From NCBI GenBank assembly GCA_903933475.1, contig CAIZKE010000011.1, positions 1 to 10,641 of the forward strand: a DNA stretch of 10,641 nt, read 5' to 3'. The notes below the pieces were generated by a model. It made no database searches. It was not told the origin of the DNA and saw only the letters and a program-made list of their open reading frames with translations. Below are positions 1 through 6,424 of the stretch, piece after piece. Made by a program: the position numbers and the translations under genes. Within the stretch, counting starts at the first letter, position 1. Each line of letters opens with the position of its first letter. This DNA is from an uncultured Alphaproteobacteria bacterium (GTDB taxonomy: Bacteria; Pseudomonadota; Alphaproteobacteria; Caulobacterales; Caulobacteraceae).

Positions 1-1406
1 CCGGTGGCGATGACGATCTCGTCGAAGCCGCCGTTGACCAGGCTGCGGGTGTCGGCCCGGGTGTTGAGCTTCAGGTCGATCTTCAGTACCTCGATCCTCC
101 GGCCGTAGTAGCGGAGGGTCTCGGAGAACTCCTCCTTGCCGGGGACCTTCTTCGCCAGGTTGAACTGTCCGCCGATCTCGCCTGCGGCCTCGAACAGGGT
201 GACCCGATGGCCGCGCTCGGCGGCGACGGTGGCGTAGGCCAGGCCCGCAGGCCCCGCACCGACCACGGCAACGGACCTTGGCGCGGTGGTCTTCTCATAG
301 ACCAGCTCGGTCTCGTAGCAGGCCCGGGGATTGACCAGGCAGCTGGTCATCCGCCCGGTGAAGGTGTGGTCCAGACAGGCCTGGTTGCAGGCGATACAGG
401 TGTTGATCTCGTCCTCGCGGCCCTCGGCGGCCTTCTTCACCAGGTCCGGGTCGGCCAGCATGGGCCGGGCCATGGAGACCAGGTCCGCGTCGCCCCGGGC
501 CAGGACTTCCTCGACGACTGAGGGCATGTTGATCCGGTTCGAGGTGATGACTGGCACGCCCACCACTTCGCGCAGGCGGCCAGTGACACTGGTGAAGGCG
601 GCGCGGGGCACCATGGTGGCGATGGTCGGGACCGGCGCCTCGTGCCAGCAGAAGTGGGTGGAGATGATGTTGGCGCCGGCCGTCTCGATGGCCTTCGCCA
701 GGGTGACCACTTCGTCCCAGGACATGCCGCCCTCCAGCATGTCCATGGCGGCGATGCGGAAGATGACGATGAAGTCCCTGGGCACGGCCGCCCGCACCCG
801 GCGCACCACCTCGACGGGGAAGCGCATGCGGTTCTCGAAGGGGCCGCCCCACTGGTCGGTCCGGCGGTTGGTCTTCTCCACCAGGAAGGTCGACAGGAGA
901 TAGCCGGCCGAGCCGATGATCTCGACGCCGTCGTATCCGGCCTGGTGGGCGAGGGCCGCGCAGCGGGCGAAGTCGGACAGCTGCTGCTCGATGCCGTCCT
1001 CGTCCAGCTCGTTCGGGGTGAAGGCGCCAATGCGCGAGCGCACCGCCGAGGCGGCGACGGCCTCAGGCGTGTGGGCCAGGGGACCTGTGTGCAGGATCTG
1101 CATGCAGATCTTCACGTCCGGGTCGGCGGCGTGGACGGCCTCGGTCACCTCCCGGTGGGCCTCGGCTTCCTCGGGGGTGGACAGGCGGGCACCGGGACCC
1201 GCGCCGCCGTTGGGCGAGATGCCGCCGGTGATGATCATGCCGACCCCGCCCCGGGCGCGCTCAGCGAAGTAGGCGGCCATGCGCGACAGCCCGCCGGAGG
1301 CCTCTTCCAGGCCCGTGTGCATGGAGCCCATGAGCACCCGGTTCTTCAGCTTGGTGAAGCCGAGGTCGAGGGGCGAGAACATCAGCGGATAGCGGCTGGC
1401 GGACAT
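1..1406 (-). CDS. fadH: 2,4-dienoyl-CoA reductase (NADPH), FadH type, 3' end cut by window
   Basis: Cytoplasmic iron-sulfur flavoenzyme that reduces 2,4-dienoyl-CoA with NADPH, so that fatty acids with double bonds at even positions can complete beta-oxidation. The visible 468 codons hold an N-terminal Old Yellow Enzyme-type TIM barrel (about 1-330), then the [4Fe-4S] cysteines C337, C340, C344 and C356 (spacing C-x2-C-x3-C-x11-C), then a GAGPAG dinucleotide-binding loop near residue 375. Residues matching the catalytic Tyr and His of E. coli FadH (Y166, H252, from memory) are present as Y169 (in GSAGYLLS) and H255 (in CWHEAP), with the same +3 offset as the cysteines. The E. coli enzyme has about 670 residues, so roughly 200 C-terminal residues lie beyond the left edge. 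The ATG at 1406 follows AGGA (1412-1415) at 5 bases. The retained cysteine set and reductase half favour FadH over a plain OYE homologue. Confidence 0.93.
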   Translation of the reverse strand, partial: MSASRYPLMFSPLDLGFTKLKNRVLMGSMHTGLEEASGGLSRMAAYFAERARGGVGMIITGGISPNGGAGPGARLSTPEEAEAHREVTEAVHAADPDVKICMQILHTGPLAHTPEAVAASAVRSRIGAFTPNELDEDGIEQQLSDFARCAALAHQAGYDGVEIIGSAGYLLSTFLVEKTNRRTDQWGGPFENRMRFPVEVVRRVRAAVPRDFIVIFRIAAMDMLEGGMSWDEVVTLAKAIETAGANIISTHFCWHEAPVPTIATMVPRAAFTSVTGRLREVVGVPVITSNRINMPSVVEEVLARGDADLVSMARPMLADPDLVKKAAEGREDEINTCIACNQACLDHTFTGRMTSCLVNPRACYETELVYEKTTAPRSVAVVGAGPAGLAYATVAAERGHRVTLFEAAGEIGGQFNLAKKVPGKEEFSETLRYYGRRIEVLKIDLKLNTRADTRSLVNGGFDEIVIAT

Positions 1407-1511
1407 GGGTTTCCTCTCCGGACGGTCACCGGCCTCTGGGGGCCGGCGGTTGTTCCTACCATCCGGGAGGCGAGCCCCTCCTGTCAAACATGACCCTGCG
1501 TCAGGGGGCCG
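1407..1511 (-). promoter_or_regulatory. Intergenic leader of fadH with weak promoter candidate and small hairpins
   Basis: This 105-base gap between the phosphatase stop and the fadH start has no ORF I would support. On the minus strand it contains a perfect TTGACA (1487-1482). About 19 bases further, GGTAGGAAC is a loose match to the alphaproteobacterial -10 region, so this could be the fadH promoter; the -10 is unconvincing. A 5-bp hairpin, CCCTG (1494-1498) with CAGGG (1502-1506), lies just after the phosphatase stop. It is followed on the minus strand by only a short T-rich stretch, so it is a doubtful terminator. A second perfect 6-bp stem, CCGGCC (1429-1434) with GGCCGG (1441-1446), falls in the fadH leader upstream of the ribosome-binding site. 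In DNA this GC-rich, short stems arise often by chance. Confidence 0.3.
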
Positions 1512-3995
1512 TCAGAGCCCCACGACGCCTCCATTGGTGCGCACCACCGCGACCACGCCTGAGCGCGGACGACCGCTCCGGACGCCGGACTGGCTCTGGG
1601 GCCAGTTGCTGTCCGGTGCATTGGGTGCGCCGTCCTCGCCAGGGTGCTGGATGCCGACGAAGAGGGTCCGTCCGTCGGGCGTGCTGTCCACGCCTGTGAT
1701 CTCGCAGCCCACCGGGCCGGTGAGGAAGCGCTTGAGCGTGGCGGGCGTGGCGGTGGCGCCGGCGATAGTCGATTGGGTTGCTGTCGCCCCCGAGGCGCTG
1801 GTGTTGGTGATGGTCAGCGCCCTTCCGTCACCCACGACGCCGGGAAGCGCCGCCAGCATCTGGTTATTGGTCCGGTCCGTGAAGGCGCCGTCATCGGTCT
1901 GTATCCACAGGAGGGGGCGGATCTGCCCTCCAGGGTTCTGCGTCCGGGAGAACCACAGTCCGTCAGGGCTGGAGAAGTCGTTGGAGGCGTCCAGTCCCGA
2001 GATGTTGACGTTCGGACCGGCGTCAATGGAGTCCGCACCGAACAGGTAGATGTCCCAGCCAAAAGTCATCGCTGCGTTGTTGTCGCCCGTCTCGCGGAAA
2101 CGGATGATGTGCCCGTTGGGGTTGCCGGAACTGGAACTGGTGCCGCGCGGAGCCACATAGTGGCGCGGGTTGGCGGCGTTGGTGCCGTTCAGCGGCCGAA
2201 GGGTGGCGCTGTTATTGGTAAGGGTCAGGTACACCTCGCCATTGACGGGATTGACGGCGGTCCACTCGGGGCGATCCATCGGCGTCGCCCCGACGGCATC
2301 CGCGGCCAGCCGGGTGTTGATCAGGATATCGGCCTGGTCGGCGAAGACGTAAGCCGGAGCGGATCCTAAGGCCGGCCGGGCCGGAACCTGGCCGAAGACC
2401 AGCGGCAGCCATGTCCCGGTCCCATCAGCGTTGAAGCGGGCCACATAGAGGGTACCTGCGTCGAGGTACTTGTCCCCCATGGCCAAACGGTCGGTTACCT
2501 GAGCGTCACTCGCCTGCCAGACTGCGTTCGAGACGAACTTGTAGAGGTACTCCGATCGGGCGTCGTCGCCCATGTAGACCACCACCTTCTGACCCGGGAT
2601 CACCCGGCCCTTCCAGGCACCCTCATGGTTGAACCGGCCAAGGGCCGTGCGCTTGCGCGGGGTCGACGCAGGATTGAAGGGGTCCATCTCGACGACCCAG
2701 CCAAATTGGTTGGCCTCGTTGCGATAGTCGGCAGCGGCGTTGGCCCCCTTGGCCCGCGCGTCCCAGCGGACGAACATCGGGCCCGTGGGTTGCGCCGACG
2801 ACCAGCCATAATTGCCCGTGGTGCTGGTCACGCCATACCGGCGCAGTGCCGTCAGTTCGCGGGCGCTACGGGCGGCGTTGTCGGAGCCCACCCCCGAATC
2901 GTCCCGCCTGAAATAGCCGCTCCAGTTTTCCTCGCAGGTCAGCAGGGTGCCCCAGGACGTGTACCCATTGGCGCAGTTATTGATCGTTCCGCGGCCTTCG
3001 ACACCCGATGGGGAGAAGACTGTGACCATCATCTCCGACCCCCGCGCGGGCCCATGTAACGTCATCGGGGTATTGGGCGTGATCATCCGGTTGAAGGGAC
3101 TTTCCTTCACGTAGGACCAGGTGCGATTGCCGGTTGTGTCCCGCACCTCGACGAAACTCACGCCGTGGGCTTCGATTTCCTTCTGCGCCTCTGCTGCCGG
3201 GCGGGCACCGTTAGCGTCGGTGGTCGGGCCATTGGGATGCAGATACTGGACGCTCAGGTTCTCGTGGTTCTGGGCCAGGACGCCTCGGATGGAGCTGTTG
3301 TCGTCACGCGTACCGCTCGTGCTCAGCCCGAAGTAGTAAAGGGCGTCGCCATGGTCACCGATGCGCTGCGCGTAGTTCGTGTCGGTCCCGTCGTTCTTGA
3401 AGGCAGGGACGGACGCGGCGATGGGGTCTCCAAGCGCGGTCACCACCGAGACGGCGTAGCCCGCAGGGACAGTGACCACATCAGCGAAGTTCTTTGGCAC
3501 CGCCAGGAAGGTCAATTGCGCCGGGCTGACGGTGACGGTGACTTCGTCCGAGGCCACCGACGTGGTTCCGCTCTCGAAGCGGAAGATCAGGGGCGTTGCC
3601 GTGGCGACGGCAGGGGCGATGAAGGTGGCTTTGCCGTTTCCTGCCTGAACCAGGTCAACCTTGGGTCCTGCCACCTGGGTGAACTGACTGAATGGGGCCG
3701 TTCCTGCAGGGTCAAATCCGGCGACGACACCCTGGAGGGTGACGAGGTTGCCTGTCGTCGTTGCGGCGTCCTGTCCGGCATTCACCGTGATCGCAGTACC
3801 TGCGCCACCGCCATCGTCGTCGGTGCAGGCGGCGAGGAGGCTCGTGCCCAGGAATGCCACTGCACTGGCACGCAATCCGCCGAACAAAGCGGCCCGACGG
3901 GAGTACCGAACCTCCACGATCTGGCTGAGCGATAGATTACCCGTCTGGTTGGTGTCGACATCGCCGTCGGAGTAAAACGTATCCCGCTGGACCAT
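1512..3995 (-). CDS. phoX: PhoX-family phosphatase with Tat/lipoprotein-type signal and PKD-like domain
   Basis: Predicted exported alkaline phosphatase of the PhoX (DUF839/COG3211) family, which uses calcium and iron to release phosphate from organic phosphoesters. The protein has 827 residues. Residues 32-37 (SRRAAL) form a twin-arginine motif after an N-terminal extension; a hydrophobic stretch leads to LLAAC with C57, a plausible lipobox. Residues about 62-155 look like a PKD-type beta-sandwich (starting AITVNAGQDAA). The PhoX region follows, with QNHEN (N243-N246), NNCANGY (C341), LTCEEN (C354), RFNHEG (H457), GDDARSEYLY near 485, DRPEW near 570, PVGCEITGVD (C764) and a late IQHPGE. The cysteine in CEEN matches the conserved metal-site cysteine described for PhoX enzymes, from memory. 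The ATG at 3995 is chosen because AGGGAG (4007-4002) precedes it at 6 bases; an in-frame ATG at 4028 has no such site. A Pho-box-like array lies upstream. Specificity toward mono- or diesters is not visible. Confidence 0.92.
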   Translation of the reverse strand: MVQRDTFYSDGDVDTNQTGNLSLSQIVEVRYSRRAALFGGLRASAVAFLGTSLLAACTDDDGGGAGTAITVNAGQDAATTTGNLVTLQGVVAGFDPAGTAPFSQFTQVAGPKVDLVQAGNGKATFIAPAVATATPLIFRFESGTTSVASDEVTVTVSPAQLTFLAVPKNFADVVTVPAGYAVSVVTALGDPIAASVPAFKNDGTDTNYAQRIGDHGDALYYFGLSTSGTRDDNSSIRGVLAQNHENLSVQYLHPNGPTTDANGARPAAEAQKEIEAHGVSFVEVRDTTGNRTWSYVKESPFNRMITPNTPMTLHGPARGSEMMVTVFSPSGVEGRGTINNCANGYTSWGTLLTCEENWSGYFRRDDSGVGSDNAARSARELTALRRYGVTSTTGNYGWSSAQPTGPMFVRWDARAKGANAAADYRNEANQFGWVVEMDPFNPASTPRKRTALGRFNHEGAWKGRVIPGQKVVVYMGDDARSEYLYKFVSNAVWQASDAQVTDRLAMGDKYLDAGTLYVARFNADGTGTWLPLVFGQVPARPALGSAPAYVFADQADILINTRLAADAVGATPMDRPEWTAVNPVNGEVYLTLTNNSATLRPLNGTNAANPRHYVAPRGTSSSSGNPNGHIIRFRETGDNNAAMTFGWDIYLFGADSIDAGPNVNISGLDASNDFSSPDGLWFSRTQNPGGQIRPLLWIQTDDGAFTDRTNNQMLAALPGVVGDGRALTITNTSASGATATQSTIAGATATPATLKRFLTGPVGCEITGVDSTPDGRTLFVGIQHPGEDGAPNAPDSNWPQSQSGVRSGRPRSGVVAVVRTNGGVVGL

Positions 3996-4001
3996 TGGAG
4001 G

Positions 4002-4007
4002 CTCCCT
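4002..4007 (-). promoter_or_regulatory. Ribosome-binding site that fixes the phosphatase start
   Basis: AGGGAG on the minus strand is separated by 6 bases from the ATG at 3995-3993. The alternative in-frame ATG at 4028-4026 would add 11 residues (beginning MVWRQHI) but has no purine-rich site in front of it. The shorter form also leaves the site and the putative operator upstream of the gene. Confidence 0.6.
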
Positions 4008-4039
4008 AATGTGTTGCCTCCAGACCATGACTTCGCATC

Positions 4040-4068
4040 ATGACCGGACAAGAACAGCCCGATGACGG
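4040..4068 (-). promoter_or_regulatory. Candidate Pho box: three 7-base units at 11-base spacing
   Basis: Reading the minus strand, CCGTCAT (4068-4062), CTGTTCT (4057-4051) and CGGTCAT (4046-4040) are separated by 4-base spacers, an exact 11-base period. Against the Pho-box half-site CTGTCAT they match at 6, 5 and 6 of 7 positions. PhoB binds such tandem repeats in phosphate-starved bacteria. The array has the same orientation as the phosphatase gene and ends 44 bases before its ATG, leaving room for a -10 region and a short leader. The spacers (CGGG, TGTC) are not AT-rich as in the E. coli consensus. On the plus strand CTGTCGT (4073-4079) and ATGTCAC (4084-4090) continue the same phase in the opposite orientation. 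No matrix score could be computed. Confidence 0.5.
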
Positions 4069-4101
4069 TTTTCTGTCGTCTTGATGTCACTCCTCGGTCG
4101 G

Positions 4102-4121
4102 GAAGCCGCCTGGCCGGCTTC
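4102..4121 (-). terminator. GC-rich hairpin at the MaoC gene stop, possible weak terminator
   Basis: GAAGCCG (4102-4108) pairs perfectly with CGGCTTC (4115-4121) around a 6-base loop. On the minus strand the stem begins inside the TGA stop codon of the hydratase gene and is followed by CCCGACC, not a T-tract. It could end or slow transcription of the three-gene cluster, or protect the mRNA 3' end, but it lacks the U-run of a standard intrinsic terminator. Confidence 0.3.
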
Positions 4122-4992
4122 AGGCGTACTCGAACCAGGCGTGGGAGACGACGGTGCGCTCGCCGACCCGGGCTTCGAAGATCACCCGGCCGGGGCCGTC
4201 GTGCCAGGCCAGGACCTTCAGGTCGTCGCCGGGCAGGACCGGAGAGGAGAAGCGCACCTTGATCCTGCGGAACCGGGCGGGGTCGCCGTCGCAGAGGGCC
4301 GAGACCAGCAGGTGGGCGCAGTGGCCGAAGGTGCACAGGCCGTGCAGGATCGGTTTGTCGAAGCCGCCGAACCGGGCCGCCTCCGGGTCGATGTGCAGGG
4401 GGTTGTAGTCGCCGGACAGGCGATAGATGTCGGCCTGGTTGTCGGGGATGTGCGCACCGGTCTCGATGTCATGCGCCCGGTCGGGGAGGGTCACGGGGGC
4501 CGAGAAGGTGGTCCCTGCGCCTTCGAAGGGCTCGATGTCGCCCAGGCGCTCGACGCCCCTGCGGAAGGAGCCCGAGACCATCTTCACGCAGACCTGGCCC
4601 TCGGCGTCGCGGACCTCGCTCTCGTATTCGACGAAGCCGGCGCCCTTGCCGCGGGGGTGGACGCCGATCAGGCGCGAGACCACGCTGACCTCGCCGCCGA
4701 GGGGAAGCGGACGGACCACCTCCAGGTAGCGCTCGGCGTCGATGGTCAGGGGGCCGGGCGAAGGCGGGATGGCGGCGCGGTCCACGACGGCCCCGGCACC
4801 GCCCCAGCGGATGGGGAAGGTCGGGAAGACGGCGAAGTCCTTGTGGCCCTCGAAGATGAACCTCAGGTCCCGGCTATTGATGCCGACGGCGTAGAGCAGG
4901 ATGTCCCGGCGGTCGTAGGCGATGCGGACCGGTTCGCCCCAGGGGGCGGGGCCGCCGTCCGGCAGGGCGGCCTTGGCGTTGTAGACGGCCAT
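4120..4992 (-). CDS. MaoC-family two-domain enoyl-CoA hydratase (hydratase 2 type)
   Basis: Probable (R)-specific enoyl-CoA hydratase or hydroxyacyl-CoA dehydratase acting on acyl-CoA intermediates in the cytoplasm. The 290 residues fit the double hot-dog form: an N-terminal MaoC-like domain (about 15-150) lacking the catalytic motif, and a C-terminal MaoC domain (about 165-285). The latter carries the hydratase-2 motif LSGDYNPLH with D195, N197 and H200, the Asp/His pair used in catalysis, followed by KPILHGLC. This layout resembles the hydratase unit of peroxisomal multifunctional enzyme type 2. The ATG at 4992 is preceded at 6 bases by AAGGAG, which overlaps the amidase TAA stop only 10 bases upstream, so the genes are probably translated in sequence. 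A longer reading starting at 5070 would run deep into the amidase and is rejected. Chain-length or substrate preference (fatty acyl, branched, bile-acid or aromatic side chain) cannot be told. Confidence 0.88.
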   Translation of the reverse strand: MAVYNAKAALPDGGPAPWGEPVRIAYDRRDILLYAVGINSRDLRFIFEGHKDFAVFPTFPIRWGGAGAVVDRAAIPPSPGPLTIDAERYLEVVRPLPLGGEVSVVSRLIGVHPRGKGAGFVEYESEVRDAEGQVCVKMVSGSFRRGVERLGDIEPFEGAGTTFSAPVTLPDRAHDIETGAHIPDNQADIYRLSGDYNPLHIDPEAARFGGFDKPILHGLCTFGHCAHLLVSALCDGDPARFRRIKVRFSSPVLPGDDLKVLAWHDGPGRVIFEARVGERTVVSHAWFEYA

Positions 4993-5002
4993 GGGCGTCT
5001 CC

Positions 5003-6397
5003 TTACAGGTGCGGGAAGGCGAGGGGATCCTGGCGCTCGAAGGCCTCCGCGGCGGCCAGGATAAGGTCATCCCGGGAGTGGGCCGAGGCGATCTGCAGGC
5101 CGATGGGCGTGCCGATGGAGGACACCCCGCAGGGGACGGTGACCGCCGGGTGCCGGGTCAGGTTGAAGATGGCCGTATTGGTCCAGTAGGGGTTGGGCCG
5201 TCCGTCCGGGCCGTCCGGCGTGTTCCGCCCCACCTGCGGGGGCAGGGTCGACATGGTCGGCGACAGGACGAGGTCGTACTCGGCGAAGACCTGGTTCCAG
5301 GCGTGGGCCATCTCGCGGCGGCGCACCTGGGAGTCCATGATGGTCTTCACGTCGAGGCCGGCGCCGATCTTGGCCTGCTCGTAGAGGGCTGGGTCGAACT
5401 CGTCGTGCCGGGCCTCGGGATAGAGGTGCAGCAGGCGCTGGAGGGCGGCGAACCAGTGGGCGACGAAGATCCGCCCGGTCTCGCCGTTCTCGGTGGGCGG
5501 GGTGATGGCAACCACCTCGCAGCCCAGGTCGCGGAACCGCTCGGCCGCCTTCAGCATCGCCGCCTCGACCTCGGGATCGAGGTAGAAGTCGCCAAACTTC
5601 AGCACCAGGCCCACCTTCAGCCCCTTCACGCCCCGGTCCAGGGCGACGACGAAGTCGACGTCCGTGGGCGGCAGGGCGAGGGGATCGCGGACGTCTGCGC
5701 CCTTCAGCACGTTGAGCATCAGGGCCGCGTCGCGGGCGGTGCGGGTCATGGGACCGGTATTGGCCAGGTCCCCGTGCATGGAGGCGGGCCAGGCGGGGAT
5801 GCGCCCGTAGGTGGCCTTGAGCCCGACCAGGCCGGTGCAAGCGGCCGGAATCCGGACCGAGCCGCCGCCGTCCGTGCCGATGGACAGGGGCCCGATCCCC
5901 GCCGCCACCGCCGCCCCGGCACCGCCGGAGGAGCCCCCGGGGGTCCGCTCGGTATTCCAGGGGTTCCGGGTGATCCCGTTGAGCGGCGAATCCGTCACCC
6001 CCTTGAACCCGTATTCCGGGCTGGAGTTGGAGGCGAAGATCACGGTCCCCGCCTCCCGCAACCGGGAGACGGTGGTGGCGTCCTCGGTCTGCGGGGTCTT
6101 GTCGGTCAGCTTGCTGGCCATGGTGAGGGGCCAGCCCTTTACCCGGATCAGCTCCTTGATCGAGACCGGGACCCCGTCGATGGGCGACAGGGGCTCGCCC
6201 TTCGACCATCGGGCCTCGGAGGCCTTCGCCTGGGCGCGGGCGCCGTCGGCGTCGATCAGGGGCAGGGCGTTGAGCACGGGGTTCAGCCGGGCCGCCTTGT
6301 CCAGGACCGCTTCCAGCACCTCGACGGGCGAGGCCTTACGGGCGGCATAGAGGCCCGAAAGTTCGGCGGCTGAGGCTCGGGTCAGGTCCTGGGTCAT
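5003..6397 (-). CDS. Amidase-signature family hydrolase
   Basis: Serine hydrolase of the amidase-signature family that cleaves an amide (or sometimes an ester) to the acid plus amine or ammonia. The 464-residue length is normal. The Ser-cisSer-Lys triad is complete: K81 in PVSIKEL, S156 in PGGSSGG and nucleophile S180 in TDGGGSVRIPAA; the 24-residue serine spacing equals that known for FAAH and malonamidase E2. There is no signal peptide. It is not an obvious GatA: no gatB or gatC lies beside it, and the neighbours are catabolic. The ATG at 6397 follows AGGAG (6410-6406) at 8 bases. It lies 27 bases after the flavin oxidoreductase gene and 10 bases before the MaoC gene, in the same apparent operon. 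A plausible role is to free a carboxylic acid that is then activated to a CoA thioester, but no CoA ligase is visible here. The substrate is unknown. Confidence 0.9.
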   Translation of the reverse strand: MTQDLTRASAAELSGLYAARKASPVEVLEAVLDKAARLNPVLNALPLIDADGARAQAKASEARWSKGEPLSPIDGVPVSIKELIRVKGWPLTMASKLTDKTPQTEDATTVSRLREAGTVIFASNSSPEYGFKGVTDSPLNGITRNPWNTERTPGGSSGGAGAAVAAGIGPLSIGTDGGGSVRIPAACTGLVGLKATYGRIPAWPASMHGDLANTGPMTRTARDAALMLNVLKGADVRDPLALPPTDVDFVVALDRGVKGLKVGLVLKFGDFYLDPEVEAAMLKAAERFRDLGCEVVAITPPTENGETGRIFVAHWFAALQRLLHLYPEARHDEFDPALYEQAKIGAGLDVKTIMDSQVRRREMAHAWNQVFAEYDLVLSPTMSTLPPQVGRNTPDGPDGRPNPYWTNTAIFNLTRHPAVTVPCGVSSIGTPIGLQIASAHSRDDLILAAAEAFERQDPLAFPHL

Positions 6398-6424
6398 GGC
6401 GGGGGCTCCTGGGTTCGGGTCAGG

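Noticed and set aside
642..1493. Plus-strand open frame of 283 codons opposite fadH
   Set aside because: It lies over the FadH barrel, whose catalytic Tyr and His are intact; the composition is that of an antisense shadow.
4081..5064. Plus-strand open frame of 327 codons opposite the MaoC gene
   Set aside because: It is antisense to a protein with a clear hydratase-2 motif. It has no family-like motifs and arises from third-position GC bias.
4993..5070. 26-residue N-terminal extension of the MaoC protein starting at 5070
   Set aside because: It would overlap the end of the amidase gene by 68 bases and has Pro/Ser/Arg-rich, non-conserved content, whereas the ATG at 4992 has AAGGAG at 6 bases.
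4991..6373. Plus-strand open frame of 460 codons opposite the amidase
   Set aside because: It mirrors the amidase almost completely, and the amidase has a full catalytic triad and ribosome-binding site. The plus-strand product has low-complexity Gly/Val/Asp/Gln-rich composition.
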